64,000 nt of DNA from Bacteroidota bacterium. Lineage in GTDB: Bacteria; Bacteroidota; Ignavibacteria; UBA10030. Numbering within the stretch: the stretch's first letter is position 1; the number at the start of each line of letters is the position of its first letter. Shown here one piece after another: positions 27,699 through 37,272 of this stretch. Under the pieces are notes generated by a model. The model had not been told where the DNA came from and made no database searches. It saw nothing but the letters and a program-made list of their open reading frames with translations. A program made the translations under genes and the position numbers. Location of the stretch: NCBI GenBank assembly GCA_021813905.1, contig JAKAJH010000006.1:1-64000 (forward strand). Direction: 5' to 3'.

Positions 27699-30098
27699 TT
27701 AATGCGGAATCGTGGAAATCGTCATTTCCTTGTCGTACTCGGTCTGGCTGCGCGTGGGGTTCTGCGCGCCGCGCGTTTTGCGCTTGACCTGCTCCTCCAC
27801 GTACTGCATCAGCTCATTGATCGTTACGGTATAATCGTTGTTGTAGTCCGCCTTGCCCTGCATCCCTTCGAGCAGGTAATAGGTAAAGGCGCCGTGGCCG
27901 AGCTCGGGGAATTCCTGCGAAACCTCGCCGGCCGCGCTGGCCGTGAAGACCACCGTTCCTTCCTTCGTCTTCGACAGATCCGTCAGGTACTGGTTGATCA
28001 GGTTCTGTTCCGTCATGCCCAGCCCGCGTGTCGCGTAGTTGACGCTGATGCCGCCGCTGTGGCAGGCATCCGAGAAGACCACGATCCGCTTGGCGCTGAT
28101 GTACCGGGCAAGTACGTCCTGAATCTGCCACATCGGAAATGCCGTCGTGCCGAGCATGTTCGGGTCCGAATCGTAGGTCAGCAGATACAGAAGGGTGGGA
28201 CGGGCCGGTTCGGGAGCGCCATGGCCCGCAAAATAGATCATGACCAGGTCGATGTCGATGGCCTGATTCAGGAAGTTGATCAACGCATCGCGCAGGTTCG
28301 GCAGCGTCGCATCCTTGTTCAGGAGCAGTCGCAAATGATCGGAGTCATACCCGCCGCCTTCCGGCCGGCGGAGGAAGTTGGCGAACGCTTCCGCGTCGCG
28401 GTCGGCAAATTTCAGCGCCGGGATGCCGGGATTGGCGTATTGAGACACTCCCACCACCACCGCCCACGCCTGCGGACCCGTGCTCTTGTCCCGCTTTGTG
28501 GCCGGCCCGGATGCAATGGGTGTGCTGCTGACCGTCGAACTGCGGTTGATGCCGATCGTTTTCGTGAATTCCTTCCCGGTCGTGCTGACGATCCGGAGCC
28601 GGACCTGATTGTAGCCGGCGACCAGCGGAAATTCCTCGGTGATTTCATCGCCGATGTTCTTGAGGAAGACCGACTGGTTACTGACGATGTCCGTCAGGTT
28701 TACCGACATCGAGTAGGACGCAATGTCGAACCAGCAACGGAAGCGGATCGGCGACGACGTGTTCGGTGTTTCCGCGTTGTCCGTGGGGTACGTGATTTCA
28801 ACCGCCTGATCATCCGCGAGGCGCCGTACCGCGCACGTGGCGGTGGTCGAAAGTCCATACGGGTCCACGGCGGTGATTGACACGGGATTCACGCCGATGG
28901 AATCGAGCGTCAGCGTGAATTTGAACTGCTTTCCTTTCGTCCCCGGCGGGAGTGTCGCCGTGGCAGGGGCCGCGGTCAGAGGAACAGGTTTGCCGTTGAT
29001 GCGGAGCTCTTTGACGTCGGAATTGTCATACGCGATTCCGCGGACTTCACACTGTGTCCCGAACACCTTCACGGGCGCCCCATCTGTGCCGATAACCGGA
29101 TACTCCAGCGCGATTCCCGGCGGCGTTGTGTCGGGCGGTTCGGTAAGGACGGTCCAGCGCTTCAACAGTCCCTTGCTCGTGGTGATAAGCAGCGTCTTCT
29201 CGTTCGTGAATCCGAGCCCGGTGCCGTATTGATCCGGCAAATTCCAGGAAGCGACCTGCGTCCCGGACGCGACGTCGATGATCCGGACGGTGCTATCCGC
29301 GGAGGCTGTGGCCATCCAGCGGGATTTCGGATCGAAGGCAATGGCGGAGATTGTCAGGCGATGGGGGACGATATTCTTCAGAAGCGTGTATCCCTGCGTC
29401 TCGTACAGTCCCACCGCTCCGTCAGCCGTGCTCACGGCAAGCATCTTCCCGTCCGGGCTGTACGCCAGCGCGGAGATCCGCCCCTTCATGTCAGCAATGG
29501 TCTTGATCAGCGCGAACTGGGCGATCGAGTAGATAGACACTTTTCCGGAGGTCATGCCGACGGCAAAGGTCCGGTTCGTCGGATGGAGGATGATGGTCGA
29601 ATAATCTTCGTCGGAGGCGTTCAGCGTTCCGATGGAATTGCCGGTGACCGCATCGAAGACGTGGAGGGTCCGGTCCAGTCCGACCGTGAACACGAGATTT
29701 TCATCCTGCACGGCGACGCCGACGATGCCGCCCGTATGCACTTCGTAGGACTTGGTTTGTGTGCCGGTGGCGGTGTTCCAGACGGCGACCTGACCGTCGG
29801 GTGTGCAGGTGAAGAGTGACTGGCCGGATGCGGAGAAGGTGAGGGCGCTGACGCGTGCGGTGATGCCCGGGAGCACACTCCGCTCGCGGAGTGTCGAAGC
29901 ATCGAACAGCTTTACAGCTTTTTCGGTGGACGCAACCGCGAGGAGGCCCGACGTTGCGCTTAGCGCCGCACGGCCGATGGGAGCCTTGAATGCTTCGGCG
30001 TCACCGGCCGCCTCCGTGTAGAGTTGCTTCTGGCCGAATCCGACACCGCTGCTCCAGAGCAGCACGATGACCGTCAGGCACAAGCGTGTGCACGTCAT
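27699..30098 (-). CDS. WD40 repeat / caspase (peptidase C14) fusion protein, secreted
   Basis: Signal peptide; about 7 WD40-like blades; caspase domain WAVVVGVSQYANP...VMIYFAGHGAPEP...IVVFSDACHSGG; C-terminal EF-hand-like loop DYNNDYTVTINE. Confidence 0.9.
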   Translation of the reverse strand: MTCTRLCLTVIVLLWSSGVGFGQKQLYTEAAGDAEAFKAPIGRAALSATSGLLAVASTEKAVKLFDASTLRERSVLPGITARVSALTFSASGQSLFTCTPDGQVAVWNTATGTQTKSYEVHTGGIVGVAVQDENLVFTVGLDRTLHVFDAVTGNSIGTLNASDEDYSTIILHPTNRTFAVGMTSGKVSIYSIAQFALIKTIADMKGRISALAYSPDGKMLAVSTADGAVGLYETQGYTLLKNIVPHRLTISAIAFDPKSRWMATASADSTVRIIDVASGTQVASWNLPDQYGTGLGFTNEKTLLITTSKGLLKRWTVLTEPPDTTPPGIALEYPVIGTDGAPVKVFGTQCEVRGIAYDNSDVKELRINGKPVPLTAAPATATLPPGTKGKQFKFTLTLDSIGVNPVSITAVDPYGLSTTATCAVRRLADDQAVEITYPTDNAETPNTSSPIRFRCWFDIASYSMSVNLTDIVSNQSVFLKNIGDEITEEFPLVAGYNQVRLRIVSTTGKEFTKTIGINRSSTVSSTPIASGPATKRDKSTGPQAWAVVVGVSQYANPGIPALKFADRDAEAFANFLRRPEGGGYDSDHLRLLLNKDATLPNLRDALINFLNQAIDIDLVMIYFAGHGAPEPARPTLLYLLTYDSDPNMLGTTAFPMWQIQDVLARYISAKRIVVFSDACHSGGISVNYATRGLGMTEQNLINQYLTDLSKTKEGTVVFTASAAGEVSQEFPELGHGAFTYYLLEGMQGKADYNNDYTVTINELMQYVEEQVKRKTRGAQNPTRSQTEYDKEMTISTIPH

Positions 30099-30278
30099 GG
30101 TCCAATCTCCTTTCAGCGCAGGCTCACCCGGAGTTTAGCGATCCTTCTGCTCAACCGGTGTGTCAGGGGTCAAACGGGCTTGTACGACCTGCCCGCTCCG
30201 GTGGGCACGCTCAATGCCGGGCGGCGGAAGTCCGGAAGGCTGGTGAAACGTGGTGGCAACCTCCCGACGACCCAATGT

Positions 30279-30302
30279 TTCTCATTTTTGTGAGAATGTC
30301 AA
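30279..30302 (-). promoter_or_regulatory. Candidate promoter/operator: TTGACA abutting dyad TTCTCA-N6-TGAGAA
   Basis: On the - strand TTGACATTCTCACAAAAATGAGAA, about 180 nt upstream of the WD40-caspase start. Confidence 0.4.
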
Positions 30303-30316
30303 GAAATTGCGGTTTT

Positions 30317-30625
30317 TCAGTCGTGTCGCGGGCGGACGGGCACGCTCCCGTCACATAATTCGTCCAGAAACTGCGTCACATCCGCACGGAACGCGTCATC
30401 ACCGCATGCCCGCTCGGGCGACGCTTCAAGGCGGTCCATCCAGCTGCGGAGCAAACTCGGGCCGTATGCGGTTCCAGCCGGGAGTTTTGACGGATAGACG
30501 ATGAATGCGGCGTTCAGCCGCTGGAGGAAGACGAGGAGGTCGTCGGCGAATAGCGTGGCCTCTGCGCCCGAGGCGTTGTGCATCCGCGTGCGGAGATCCA
30601 TCGCCATCGAAAGGAGGTCGCTCAT
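30317..30625 (-). CDS. Hypothetical protein
   Basis: Small ORF immediately downstream of rarA; start MSDLLSM with AAAGGAGG-type context unclear; no recognised domain. Confidence 0.5.
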   Translation of the reverse strand: MSDLLSMAMDLRTRMHNASGAEATLFADDLLVFLQRLNAAFIVYPSKLPAGTAYGPSLLRSWMDRLEASPERACGDDAFRADVTQFLDELCDGSVPVRPRHD

Positions 30626-30639
30626 GTTGCCTCCGAAGT

Positions 30640-31968
30640 TCAGGAACGGCGTTTCTTCCACCACCGCGCCAGCCGGTCGCGGAAATCCTTCTCACGCCCC
30701 TGGTCGGTGGGATGATAATAGAGCTTCGTACGAAGATTGTCCGGAAGGTACTGCTGCTCGGTGAAATGACCGTCGAAGTCGTGACTGTACTTGTAATCCG
30801 CGCCGTAGCCGAGTTCGTCCATCAGTTTCGTCGGAGCGTTACGCAGATGAAGAGGAACCGGAAGATTCGGAAGCGACCGCACATCGCTCCACGCGTCCTC
30901 GATCGCCCGATAAGCGGCGTTGCTCTTGGAGGCGGAAGCGAGATAGACAGCGGTCTGCGCCAGCACGATGCGCGCTTCCGGCATGCCGATGTAATCGACG
31001 GCTGTGAAGCACGATGTCGCCAGTGTGAGGCCGTACGGATCCGCGTTGCCGATGTCCTCAGCCGCGAGGACGATCATTCGTCGCGCGATGAATTTCGGGT
31101 CCTCTCCGCCGTCGAGCATGCGCGCCATCCAGTACACCGCCGCATCGGGATCGCTGCCGCGGATGCTCTTGATGAACGCGGAAATGATGTCATAGTGCTG
31201 TTCCCCCTCCTTGTCATAGAGCGTGAACTTGCGCTGGAACGCCTCTTCGGTCTTCTTCTTCGTGATGATCACGGATCCGTCCGGTGCGGGTTTCGTGAGT
31301 CGGACGGCGTTCTCGAGGCCGTTCAGCAGTTTGCGGGCGTCGCCGCCGGAGAGGAGCATGAGAAATTCACGGTCCTCGATCGTGATCCGGCGTTGCGAGA
31401 GCATGGAGTCCTTCGTGAGCGCAGCAGTGATGAGCGCGTCCAGCGCGTCCCGGTCGAGCGGCTCGAGGATGTAGACCTGACAGCGGGAAAGCAGGGGGGC
31501 GATGACCTCGAACGACGGATTCTCGGTCGTCGCGCCGATGAGCGTGACGATGCCTTCCTCCACCGAATGCAGCAGCGCGTCCTGTTGCGCCTTGTTGAAC
31601 CGGTGGATCTCATCGATGAAGAGCACCGTGCGCCGGCGCAGGGCCCGGAGGTTCTTCTCGGCCGTCGTGATCACCTCGCGCACGTCCTTGACGCCGGAGG
31701 AGACCGCGTTCAGCTGAAAGTATTCCGCCTGGATATGGCGCGCAACCAGACGGGCCAGCGTCGTCTTGCCGACGCCGGGAGGTCCCCACAGGATCATTGA
31801 GCTCAGGTCGCCCTGTTCCAGCATCAGCCGAAGCGGCTTTCCCTCGCCGATCAGATGATCCTGACCGAGGAATTCTTCCAGCGTGGCCGGACGCATCCGC
31901 TCCGCCAGCGGTGCATTCGCCGCCAGCGGTTTCTTCTGGAACTGTTCCCGTGGAAAGAGTTCAGACAT
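30640..31968 (-). CDS. rarA: Replication-associated recombination protein A (AAA+ ATPase)
   Basis: ERMRPATLEEFLGQDHLIG; WGPPGVGKTTLARLVA; LFIDEIHRFNKAQQDALLHSVE; DPDAAVYWMARMLDGGEDP. Confidence 0.95.
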   Translation of the reverse strand: MSELFPREQFQKKPLAANAPLAERMRPATLEEFLGQDHLIGEGKPLRLMLEQGDLSSMILWGPPGVGKTTLARLVARHIQAEYFQLNAVSSGVKDVREVITTAEKNLRALRRRTVLFIDEIHRFNKAQQDALLHSVEEGIVTLIGATTENPSFEVIAPLLSRCQVYILEPLDRDALDALITAALTKDSMLSQRRITIEDREFLMLLSGGDARKLLNGLENAVRLTKPAPDGSVIITKKKTEEAFQRKFTLYDKEGEQHYDIISAFIKSIRGSDPDAAVYWMARMLDGGEDPKFIARRMIVLAAEDIGNADPYGLTLATSCFTAVDYIGMPEARIVLAQTAVYLASASKSNAAYRAIEDAWSDVRSLPNLPVPLHLRNAPTKLMDELGYGADYKYSHDFDGHFTEQQYLPDNLRTKLYYHPTDQGREKDFRDRLARWWKKRRS

Positions 31969-32012
31969 GCTCGACAGCCCAAACCATGATCTTCAACTAC
32001 TCACTCACCCAC

Positions 32013-32044
32013 CCACGTACGCTCGTACTCTCGTACCCTCGTTC
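32013..32044 (-). repeat. GTACGANN octamer repeat
   Basis: CCACGTAC GCTCGTAC TCTCGTAC CCTCGTTC, 4 nt beyond the stop of the septum-formation gene, sense orientation GTACGANN. Confidence 0.85.
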
Positions 32045-32047
32045 CCT

Positions 32048-32395
32048 TCACTCCTGCTCTTTCTTGATCTTGTACACCGTCTCCCCCTCCCGGATCATGC
32101 CGTACTTCTCGCGGGCGATCTTCTCGACGGTCTTCTTGTCCCCCTGCAGGGCGTTGATCTGCGCCTGCAGTGCGCGAATCTGAACGCTGTCGGCGCGAAC
32201 CTGCTCGATGAGCGCCTGGCGTTCACGCTCGAGCCGGATCCGGGCAAGTATCCCTTTGTTGTCGAAGAAGAAGTAGAGAAAGACGAGAGTCCCGACGGCA
32301 ATGAGGAGTGCGCGCCGTTTGTTGCGGGAGGCAGCGCGACCGATCTGTTTCAAAAACCGTCGCGGCTGAAGATTTCGGTAGAATCGGTCTTCCAT
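32048..32395 (-). CDS. Septum formation initiator family protein (FtsB/DivIC-like)
   Basis: Single TM then coiled coil and EKIAREKYGMIREGETVYKI. Confidence 0.85.
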   Translation of the reverse strand: MEDRFYRNLQPRRFLKQIGRAASRNKRRALLIAVGTLVFLYFFFDNKGILARIRLERERQALIEQVRADSVQIRALQAQINALQGDKKTVEKIAREKYGMIREGETVYKIKKEQE

Positions 32396-32449
32396 CGCAT
32401 CCAACGTAACGGAAAAATGGCGGGAGTGCAATCAGCCGCCGGACACCGG

Positions 32450-33571
32450 TCAGCGGTACCATTCCTTCTTGGGCTCGTATCGGGTCTTGAGCGCCTTGCG
32501 CGCGGTGTGCCGCTCGATCGCGAGCGTGATCAGGCGGTCCAGCAGTGCCGGATACGACAGGCCGGACGCCTGCCACAGTTTCGGGTACATGCTGATGGAG
32601 GTGAAGCCGGGGATCGTGTTGATCTCGTTCAGAAAGACGCGGTTGGTTGTCCGGGTGACGAGGAAATCGACGCGCGCCATGCCGCTCCCGTCGAGCGCGC
32701 GGAACGCCGCCACGGCCAGCCGCCGGATCGTCCGCACGGTCGTGCGCGGAAGCTTCGCCGGGATCACGGCGGTGGACTTGCCGTCGACGTACTTCGCGTC
32801 GTAGTCGTAGAACTCGTTGGAGGGGATGATTTCGCCGGGGAGGCTGGCTTCCGGCGCATCGTTGCCGAGCACGCTGCATTCGATCTCGCGTGCATTGCGA
32901 ATGCCCTGCTCGATCAGGATTTTCCGGTCGAACCCGGCCGCCAAACGGATCGCGGCAATGAGTTCCGCGCGATCGTGGGCCTTGCTGATGCCAATGCTGG
33001 AGCCGGAGTTGGACGGCTTGACGAACATCGGATATCGGAGCGACCGCTCCAGTGCCCGGATCATACGCGCGGGCGATGCGTCGAACTCGGGGGCGAGAAA
33101 CCAGATGCTGGGCGCCACCGGGAGCTTCGCATGCCGGAGCACGTCCTTCTGCATTGCCTTGTCCATGCCGACGGCTGATCCGAGCACGCCGGCTCCGACA
33201 TACGGAATGTCCGCCAGCTCAAGCAGTCCCTGCAGTGTACCGTCCTCGCCGAACGTCCCGTGCACGGCGGGAAAGATCACATCCAACGCGGGACCCGCAT
33301 GCGATGCGGCGTTGAGCTCGACGAGCGACTGCTTGCGGGGATCGGGCACGACGAGTAGCTCCGGCTCACGCTCCACGGACCGCTTCTCCGTCAGCAGCCG
33401 CAATGCTTCCCCGGAACTGAGCCAGCGTCCGTCCGGCGTGATGCCGATCGGCACAACGTCGTACCTGGATTTGTCCAGTGCCTCAATGATGGAGGCGGCG
33501 GAGACGAGCGAGACCTCGTGCTCGACCGACCGTCCTCCGAAAATGACTCCCACGCGAAGCTTTCGTTCCAC
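32450..33571 (-). CDS. ddl: D-alanine--D-alanine ligase
   Basis: [55 protein letters not shown]. Confidence 0.95.
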   Translation of the reverse strand: MERKLRVGVIFGGRSVEHEVSLVSAASIIEALDKSRYDVVPIGITPDGRWLSSGEALRLLTEKRSVEREPELLVVPDPRKQSLVELNAASHAGPALDVIFPAVHGTFGEDGTLQGLLELADIPYVGAGVLGSAVGMDKAMQKDVLRHAKLPVAPSIWFLAPEFDASPARMIRALERSLRYPMFVKPSNSGSSIGISKAHDRAELIAAIRLAAGFDRKILIEQGIRNAREIECSVLGNDAPEASLPGEIIPSNEFYDYDAKYVDGKSTAVIPAKLPRTTVRTIRRLAVAAFRALDGSGMARVDFLVTRTTNRVFLNEINTIPGFTSISMYPKLWQASGLSYPALLDRLITLAIERHTARKALKTRYEPKKEWYR

Positions 33572-33597
33572 GGACTCTGATTCCTTTCGTGAATCCT

Positions 33598-34308
33598 TCA
33601 GGCGCCCGGCTCGGAGGGAAAGACCGCGTCCGGGTCGAGGCCCTCGCTCGGGCGACTGATGGCCCGGAGCCGCTCCAGCTCACCCGCGGTCAATCGGTGC
33701 ACGCCGCCGAGTTGAGCGGCGACGCTGAGGATGTGCGCCGCATGTTCCACTTTCTCCATCCGCAAATACGCCTCCTCTAGCGTCCGTCCCACGGTCAGCA
33801 CGCCGTGATTCGCGAGCAGGATGGCGTTGGCGCTGTCGATGAACGGTGCGATGGATGCGCGCACCTCCGCCGTCGACGGCGTGGCGTAGAACGCCAGCGG
33901 CACACCGCCCAGACCGAGAATGACCTCCGGAAACACCGCGCCGGTCATCGGGATTCGTGCCGCGGCGAATGCGGTGGCATGAACGGGATGCGCGTGCACC
34001 ACCGCATGGATCTCCGGCCGTTGCTCATACACGAACAGATGCATGTCGAGCTCGGTGGATGGTTTCCGGTGTGGATCGAGCGGATGGCCGTCTCGGCGGA
34101 CTTCGATCACGTCGGCAACGGTGACGCGGCGTTTGGGCATTGCGGAGGGCGTGATGAGGATGTTTCCCGACGGCAGGCGGGCGCTGACGTTTCCGTCCGT
34201 TGCGGCGACAAACCCGTGTTCGGCCAGCCGATGGCTGACGTCCACAAGCAGGTGCAGGATATCGTTTCGGTCGGACACGCGGGTTGCGGGGAAAGAGTGC
34301 TGAGCCAT
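33598..34308 (-). CDS. Class II aldolase/adducin family protein
   Basis: [63 protein letters not shown]. Confidence 0.92.
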   Translation of the reverse strand: MAQHSFPATRVSDRNDILHLLVDVSHRLAEHGFVAATDGNVSARLPSGNILITPSAMPKRRVTVADVIEVRRDGHPLDPHRKPSTELDMHLFVYEQRPEIHAVVHAHPVHATAFAAARIPMTGAVFPEVILGLGGVPLAFYATPSTAEVRASIAPFIDSANAILLANHGVLTVGRTLEEAYLRMEKVEHAAHILSVAAQLGGVHRLTAGELERLRAISRPSEGLDPDAVFPSEPGA

Positions 34309-34384
34309 AATAGGGAAAAGAGGCGCCACTCGCAACGAAGCGGCAGGTGGAAGGGAGGGGAGTTTTGCGTATCTTGCGTCCGCT

Positions 34385-34744
34385 ATGTCGGCGACTGCGT
34401 TCATCTCCATCCTTCGTCTGGGCCGTTGCTCCGTGTTGCGGTTGACCGCCGCGGGGTTCTTCACGCTGTTCCTCGCATCGGCACCGATGGCCGGAACCGG
34501 TACGCGGGAGCCGCTCCGCCACGCCCAACTGATCCAGCCGCTGGTAGAGGACTCCGGGACGATCATCATTCGCATTGTCAAGGAGGCAAGCGGTCGCATC
34601 CTCCTCTCGTTCCTCATCCTCTCGGTGGCGGCGTTGCTTCCGCTCAGGCACCGGATTGCGATGCGCTCGGCGGTCGTGCGGCCGTTGCTTACGCCCCTGC
34701 GTCTCGGCTTTCTCTCTACCCGCGTCACCTCGTCGTTCCTCTGA
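34385..34744 (+). CDS. Hypothetical small membrane protein
   Basis: 119 aa ORF with hydrophobic segments, divergent from the aldolase gene. Confidence 0.4.
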   Translation: MSATAFISILRLGRCSVLRLTAAGFFTLFLASAPMAGTGTREPLRHAQLIQPLVEDSGTIIIRIVKEASGRILLSFLILSVAALLPLRHRIAMRSAVVRPLLTPLRLGFLSTRVTSSFL

Positions 34745-34849
34745 CGGACGATTTTCCAGCGATCACGCCGGGTCTGCGATTGGCGTTCGGGAACCTCCCC
34801 GGACGAATGACACCGGTACGTCCACCATTCGATCAAGGAACGTCCGTCC

Positions 34850-34972
34850 ATGGAAACCCCTGAACCCGGAAAAGAGGAGTATCAGTCGGGCACGCAGATC
34901 GTTGTCGGGATTGTTGTTGCCGTTGTCGGCTTTGCCGCGATCCTCATCGCGATCAAGCTGTTGTTCTTCTGA
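34850..34972 (+). CDS. 40-aa single-TM small protein
   Basis: METPEPGKEEYQSGTQIVVGIVVAVVGFAAILIAIKLLFF*, followed 24 nt later by a strong terminator; below the ORF track length cutoff. Confidence 0.55.
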   Translation: METPEPGKEEYQSGTQIVVGIVVAVVGFAAILIAIKLLFF

Positions 34973-34996
34973 TCTCGTCGCAGCACAGAAAACACG

Positions 34997-35023
34997 AACG
35001 CCCTTCCACGGAAGGGCGTTTTT
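34997..35023 (+). terminator. Rho-independent terminator
   Basis: Perfect AACGCCCTTCC-AC-GGAAGGGCGTT stem followed by TTT. Confidence 0.8.
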
Positions 35024-35049
35024 GATGTTCGGGGGCTAAGTCTCCGCCG

Positions 35050-36936
35050 TCAGCGCTTCCGCTGCTCCGGCTGAAGCAACCCGGCGCCTTCGAGGATGCG
35101 CGGAACGATATCGTACTTGTGGAAGGGGGGCATGAGGTATGCGCCGGCGACCAGGCCTTTGATCTTCTCCAAAAAATCCACCGTGATCTCGATGCCGACC
35201 GCAGCCGCGGACGATCCGGCGTTCCGGAGCTGTTCGCGAATGCGCCCGGGAATGCGCATGCCCGGGACCTCGTTGTGCAGGAATTCCGCATGCTTCGCGG
35301 AGCGCAGCGGCAGCAGTCCGACCATCAGCGGCACGCGCAGCGGCTCGATGCGGCGGAGAACTTCCTCCAGCGTGCGCAGCTCGTAGATCGGCTGCGTGTA
35401 GACGATGTGCGCCCCGGCGGCGACTTTCTTCTCGAGCTTCGCGATCTCGCCATCCATGTTCGATGCCGTGGCGTTCAGCGCGCAGGCGATGCAGAATGCG
35501 GTCCGTTGCCCGATCGCATTGCCGAGCAGATCGCGGCCCTGATTCATCGCGGCGGCGGCCCGGATCAGTCCCACCGAATCCACATCGAACACGGATGTCG
35601 CCTGCGGATAATCACCGACCTTCGTCGGATCGCCGGTGACGAGAAGGATGTTCCGGATGCCGAGCGCGTGTGCGCCGAGCAGCTCCGCCTGCAGTCCGAT
35701 CAGATTCCGGTCGCGCGTCGCGAGGTGCATCATCGCCTCAATGCCGCTGTGTCGCTGCACCAGGTGGGAAAGCGCGATCGGGCTCATGCGCAGGCGGGCG
35801 CGGGCACCGTCCGTGATGTTGACGGCGTCGATGTCGAACTTCTTCAGATACTGCGCGCCGTCCACGACGGTCGACATGTCCAGCCCGCGCGGGACATCCA
35901 GTTCAACGCTTGTCAGAAACTTCTTGCCGATGTTCCGCGCGAAGACGGACAACTCGGCAGGGTGCTCCGGCGCGGTCGGCTCCGCGATCTCAATGATCGC
36001 CGGTGAGGGCACTTCCCGCTCTCGGCGGTCCGCGGCCGGTTCCGCCTCCGGACGAGTGCCGGCCTGACGGTTGAATTCATCCAGGACGAGTCTCATCGCG
36101 CGGGTATGGGCAGGCGTGGATCCGCAGCAGGCACCGATAAGCGTGACGCCGGCCTGCAGCAGTTCGCCGGCATACTTGCTCAGGTACTCCGGCGTCGCGT
36201 GATAGATGGACCGTCCGTCAAGCAGCGTCGGGATGCCGGCCGCCGGCTGGGCGGAGAGCACCACGCCGTCCTTGTACATGCCGCGAATGATGCTGAACAT
36301 CCGCTGCGGGCCGACGGTGCAGTTGGCGCCGACCACGTCCACCCCCTTGCCGATCAGGTGCTCCACGACTTCGAGGGGGAAGCTGCCGGACAGAATGGTC
36401 CCGTCCTCGGGGAATGTCTTTTGTGCGACGATCGGGATCGACGTCAGTTCCTTTGCCGCGGCGATCGCTTCGTCCAGTTCCTGCAGGCTCACGAAGGTCT
36501 CGAGGATCAGCAGGTCGACGCCCGCGCTAACGAGTACGCGGATCTGTTCCCGGAACACCTCGCGTGCATCGGCATGTCGCAACTTGCCGACGGGCTCCAG
36601 CAGTTTTCCCGTCGGTCCCACGGCCCCGGCGACGTACGCCGCGTCTCCGGCCGCACGGCGGGCGATCTCCACGCCGGCACGGTTGATGGCTTCGACCTGG
36701 TCCTCGAGGTGAAATTCCGAAAGTCGGATGCGGTTGGCGGAGAAGGTGTTGGTCTCGATGATCTCCGCACCGGCCTCGATGTATTCCCGGTGAACGCGCT
36801 CGACGATGTCGGGATTCTTCAGGTTCTGCAGCTCATGCGGCGGTTCGGAGTACTCGTACAGATCGAGCATCGTCCCCATCGCGCCGTCGCAAAGGATGGG
36901 ACCCTGGGTCAGTCGTTGTCGGAAGTCGGGGTGCAT
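35050..36936 (-). CDS. Bifunctional homocysteine S-methyltransferase / methylenetetrahydrofolate reductase
   Basis: ILCDGAMGTMLDLY; ETNTFSANRIRLSEF; GACCGSTPAHTRAM; C-terminal MTHFR domain DLLGNAIGQRTAFCIACALNAT, GAHIVYTQPIYEL. Confidence 0.93.
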   Translation of the reverse strand: MHPDFRQRLTQGPILCDGAMGTMLDLYEYSEPPHELQNLKNPDIVERVHREYIEAGAEIIETNTFSANRIRLSEFHLEDQVEAINRAGVEIARRAAGDAAYVAGAVGPTGKLLEPVGKLRHADAREVFREQIRVLVSAGVDLLILETFVSLQELDEAIAAAKELTSIPIVAQKTFPEDGTILSGSFPLEVVEHLIGKGVDVVGANCTVGPQRMFSIIRGMYKDGVVLSAQPAAGIPTLLDGRSIYHATPEYLSKYAGELLQAGVTLIGACCGSTPAHTRAMRLVLDEFNRQAGTRPEAEPAADRREREVPSPAIIEIAEPTAPEHPAELSVFARNIGKKFLTSVELDVPRGLDMSTVVDGAQYLKKFDIDAVNITDGARARLRMSPIALSHLVQRHSGIEAMMHLATRDRNLIGLQAELLGAHALGIRNILLVTGDPTKVGDYPQATSVFDVDSVGLIRAAAAMNQGRDLLGNAIGQRTAFCIACALNATASNMDGEIAKLEKKVAAGAHIVYTQPIYELRTLEEVLRRIEPLRVPLMVGLLPLRSAKHAEFLHNEVPGMRIPGRIREQLRNAGSSAAAVGIEITVDFLEKIKGLVAGAYLMPPFHKYDIVPRILEGAGLLQPEQRKR

Positions 36937-36939
36937 GGT

Positions 36940-37272
36940 CTAGCGGGACGCGGTGGTGTCGTGCCGGAACACAGTGACGGAGTCGAGCCACGTGCGGGAG
37001 CCCTGGACATTCAGGATCGCCGCCAGTGAATCGCCGATGCGCAGCGTGGAGATCACAGAACTGTCTTTGAGTTCGAACGCCATCGTCATGGCGTCCATGA
37101 ATCCCGGCACCGCGCCGTGCGACAGCGTTACGCGGGCGGGGGAGAGATCGATCCGCACCACTTCGCCGCGGATCGGAAAGGTGGACGGGGGCTGCGGCGC
37201 GTTCTTGGCGCAGGAAGCAATGCCCGTCGCGAGAAGCGCCACGGCCAACGTGAGAGTGCGGGACATGGTCAT
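36940..37272 (-). CDS. Copper-binding (CusF-like) lipoprotein
   Basis: Lipobox ATGIASC; FPIRGEVVRIDLSPARVTLSHGAVPGFMDAMTMAFELKD. Confidence 0.8.
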   Translation of the reverse strand: MTMSRTLTLAVALLATGIASCAKNAPQPPSTFPIRGEVVRIDLSPARVTLSHGAVPGFMDAMTMAFELKDSSVISTLRIGDSLAAILNVQGSRTWLDSVTVFRHDTTASR

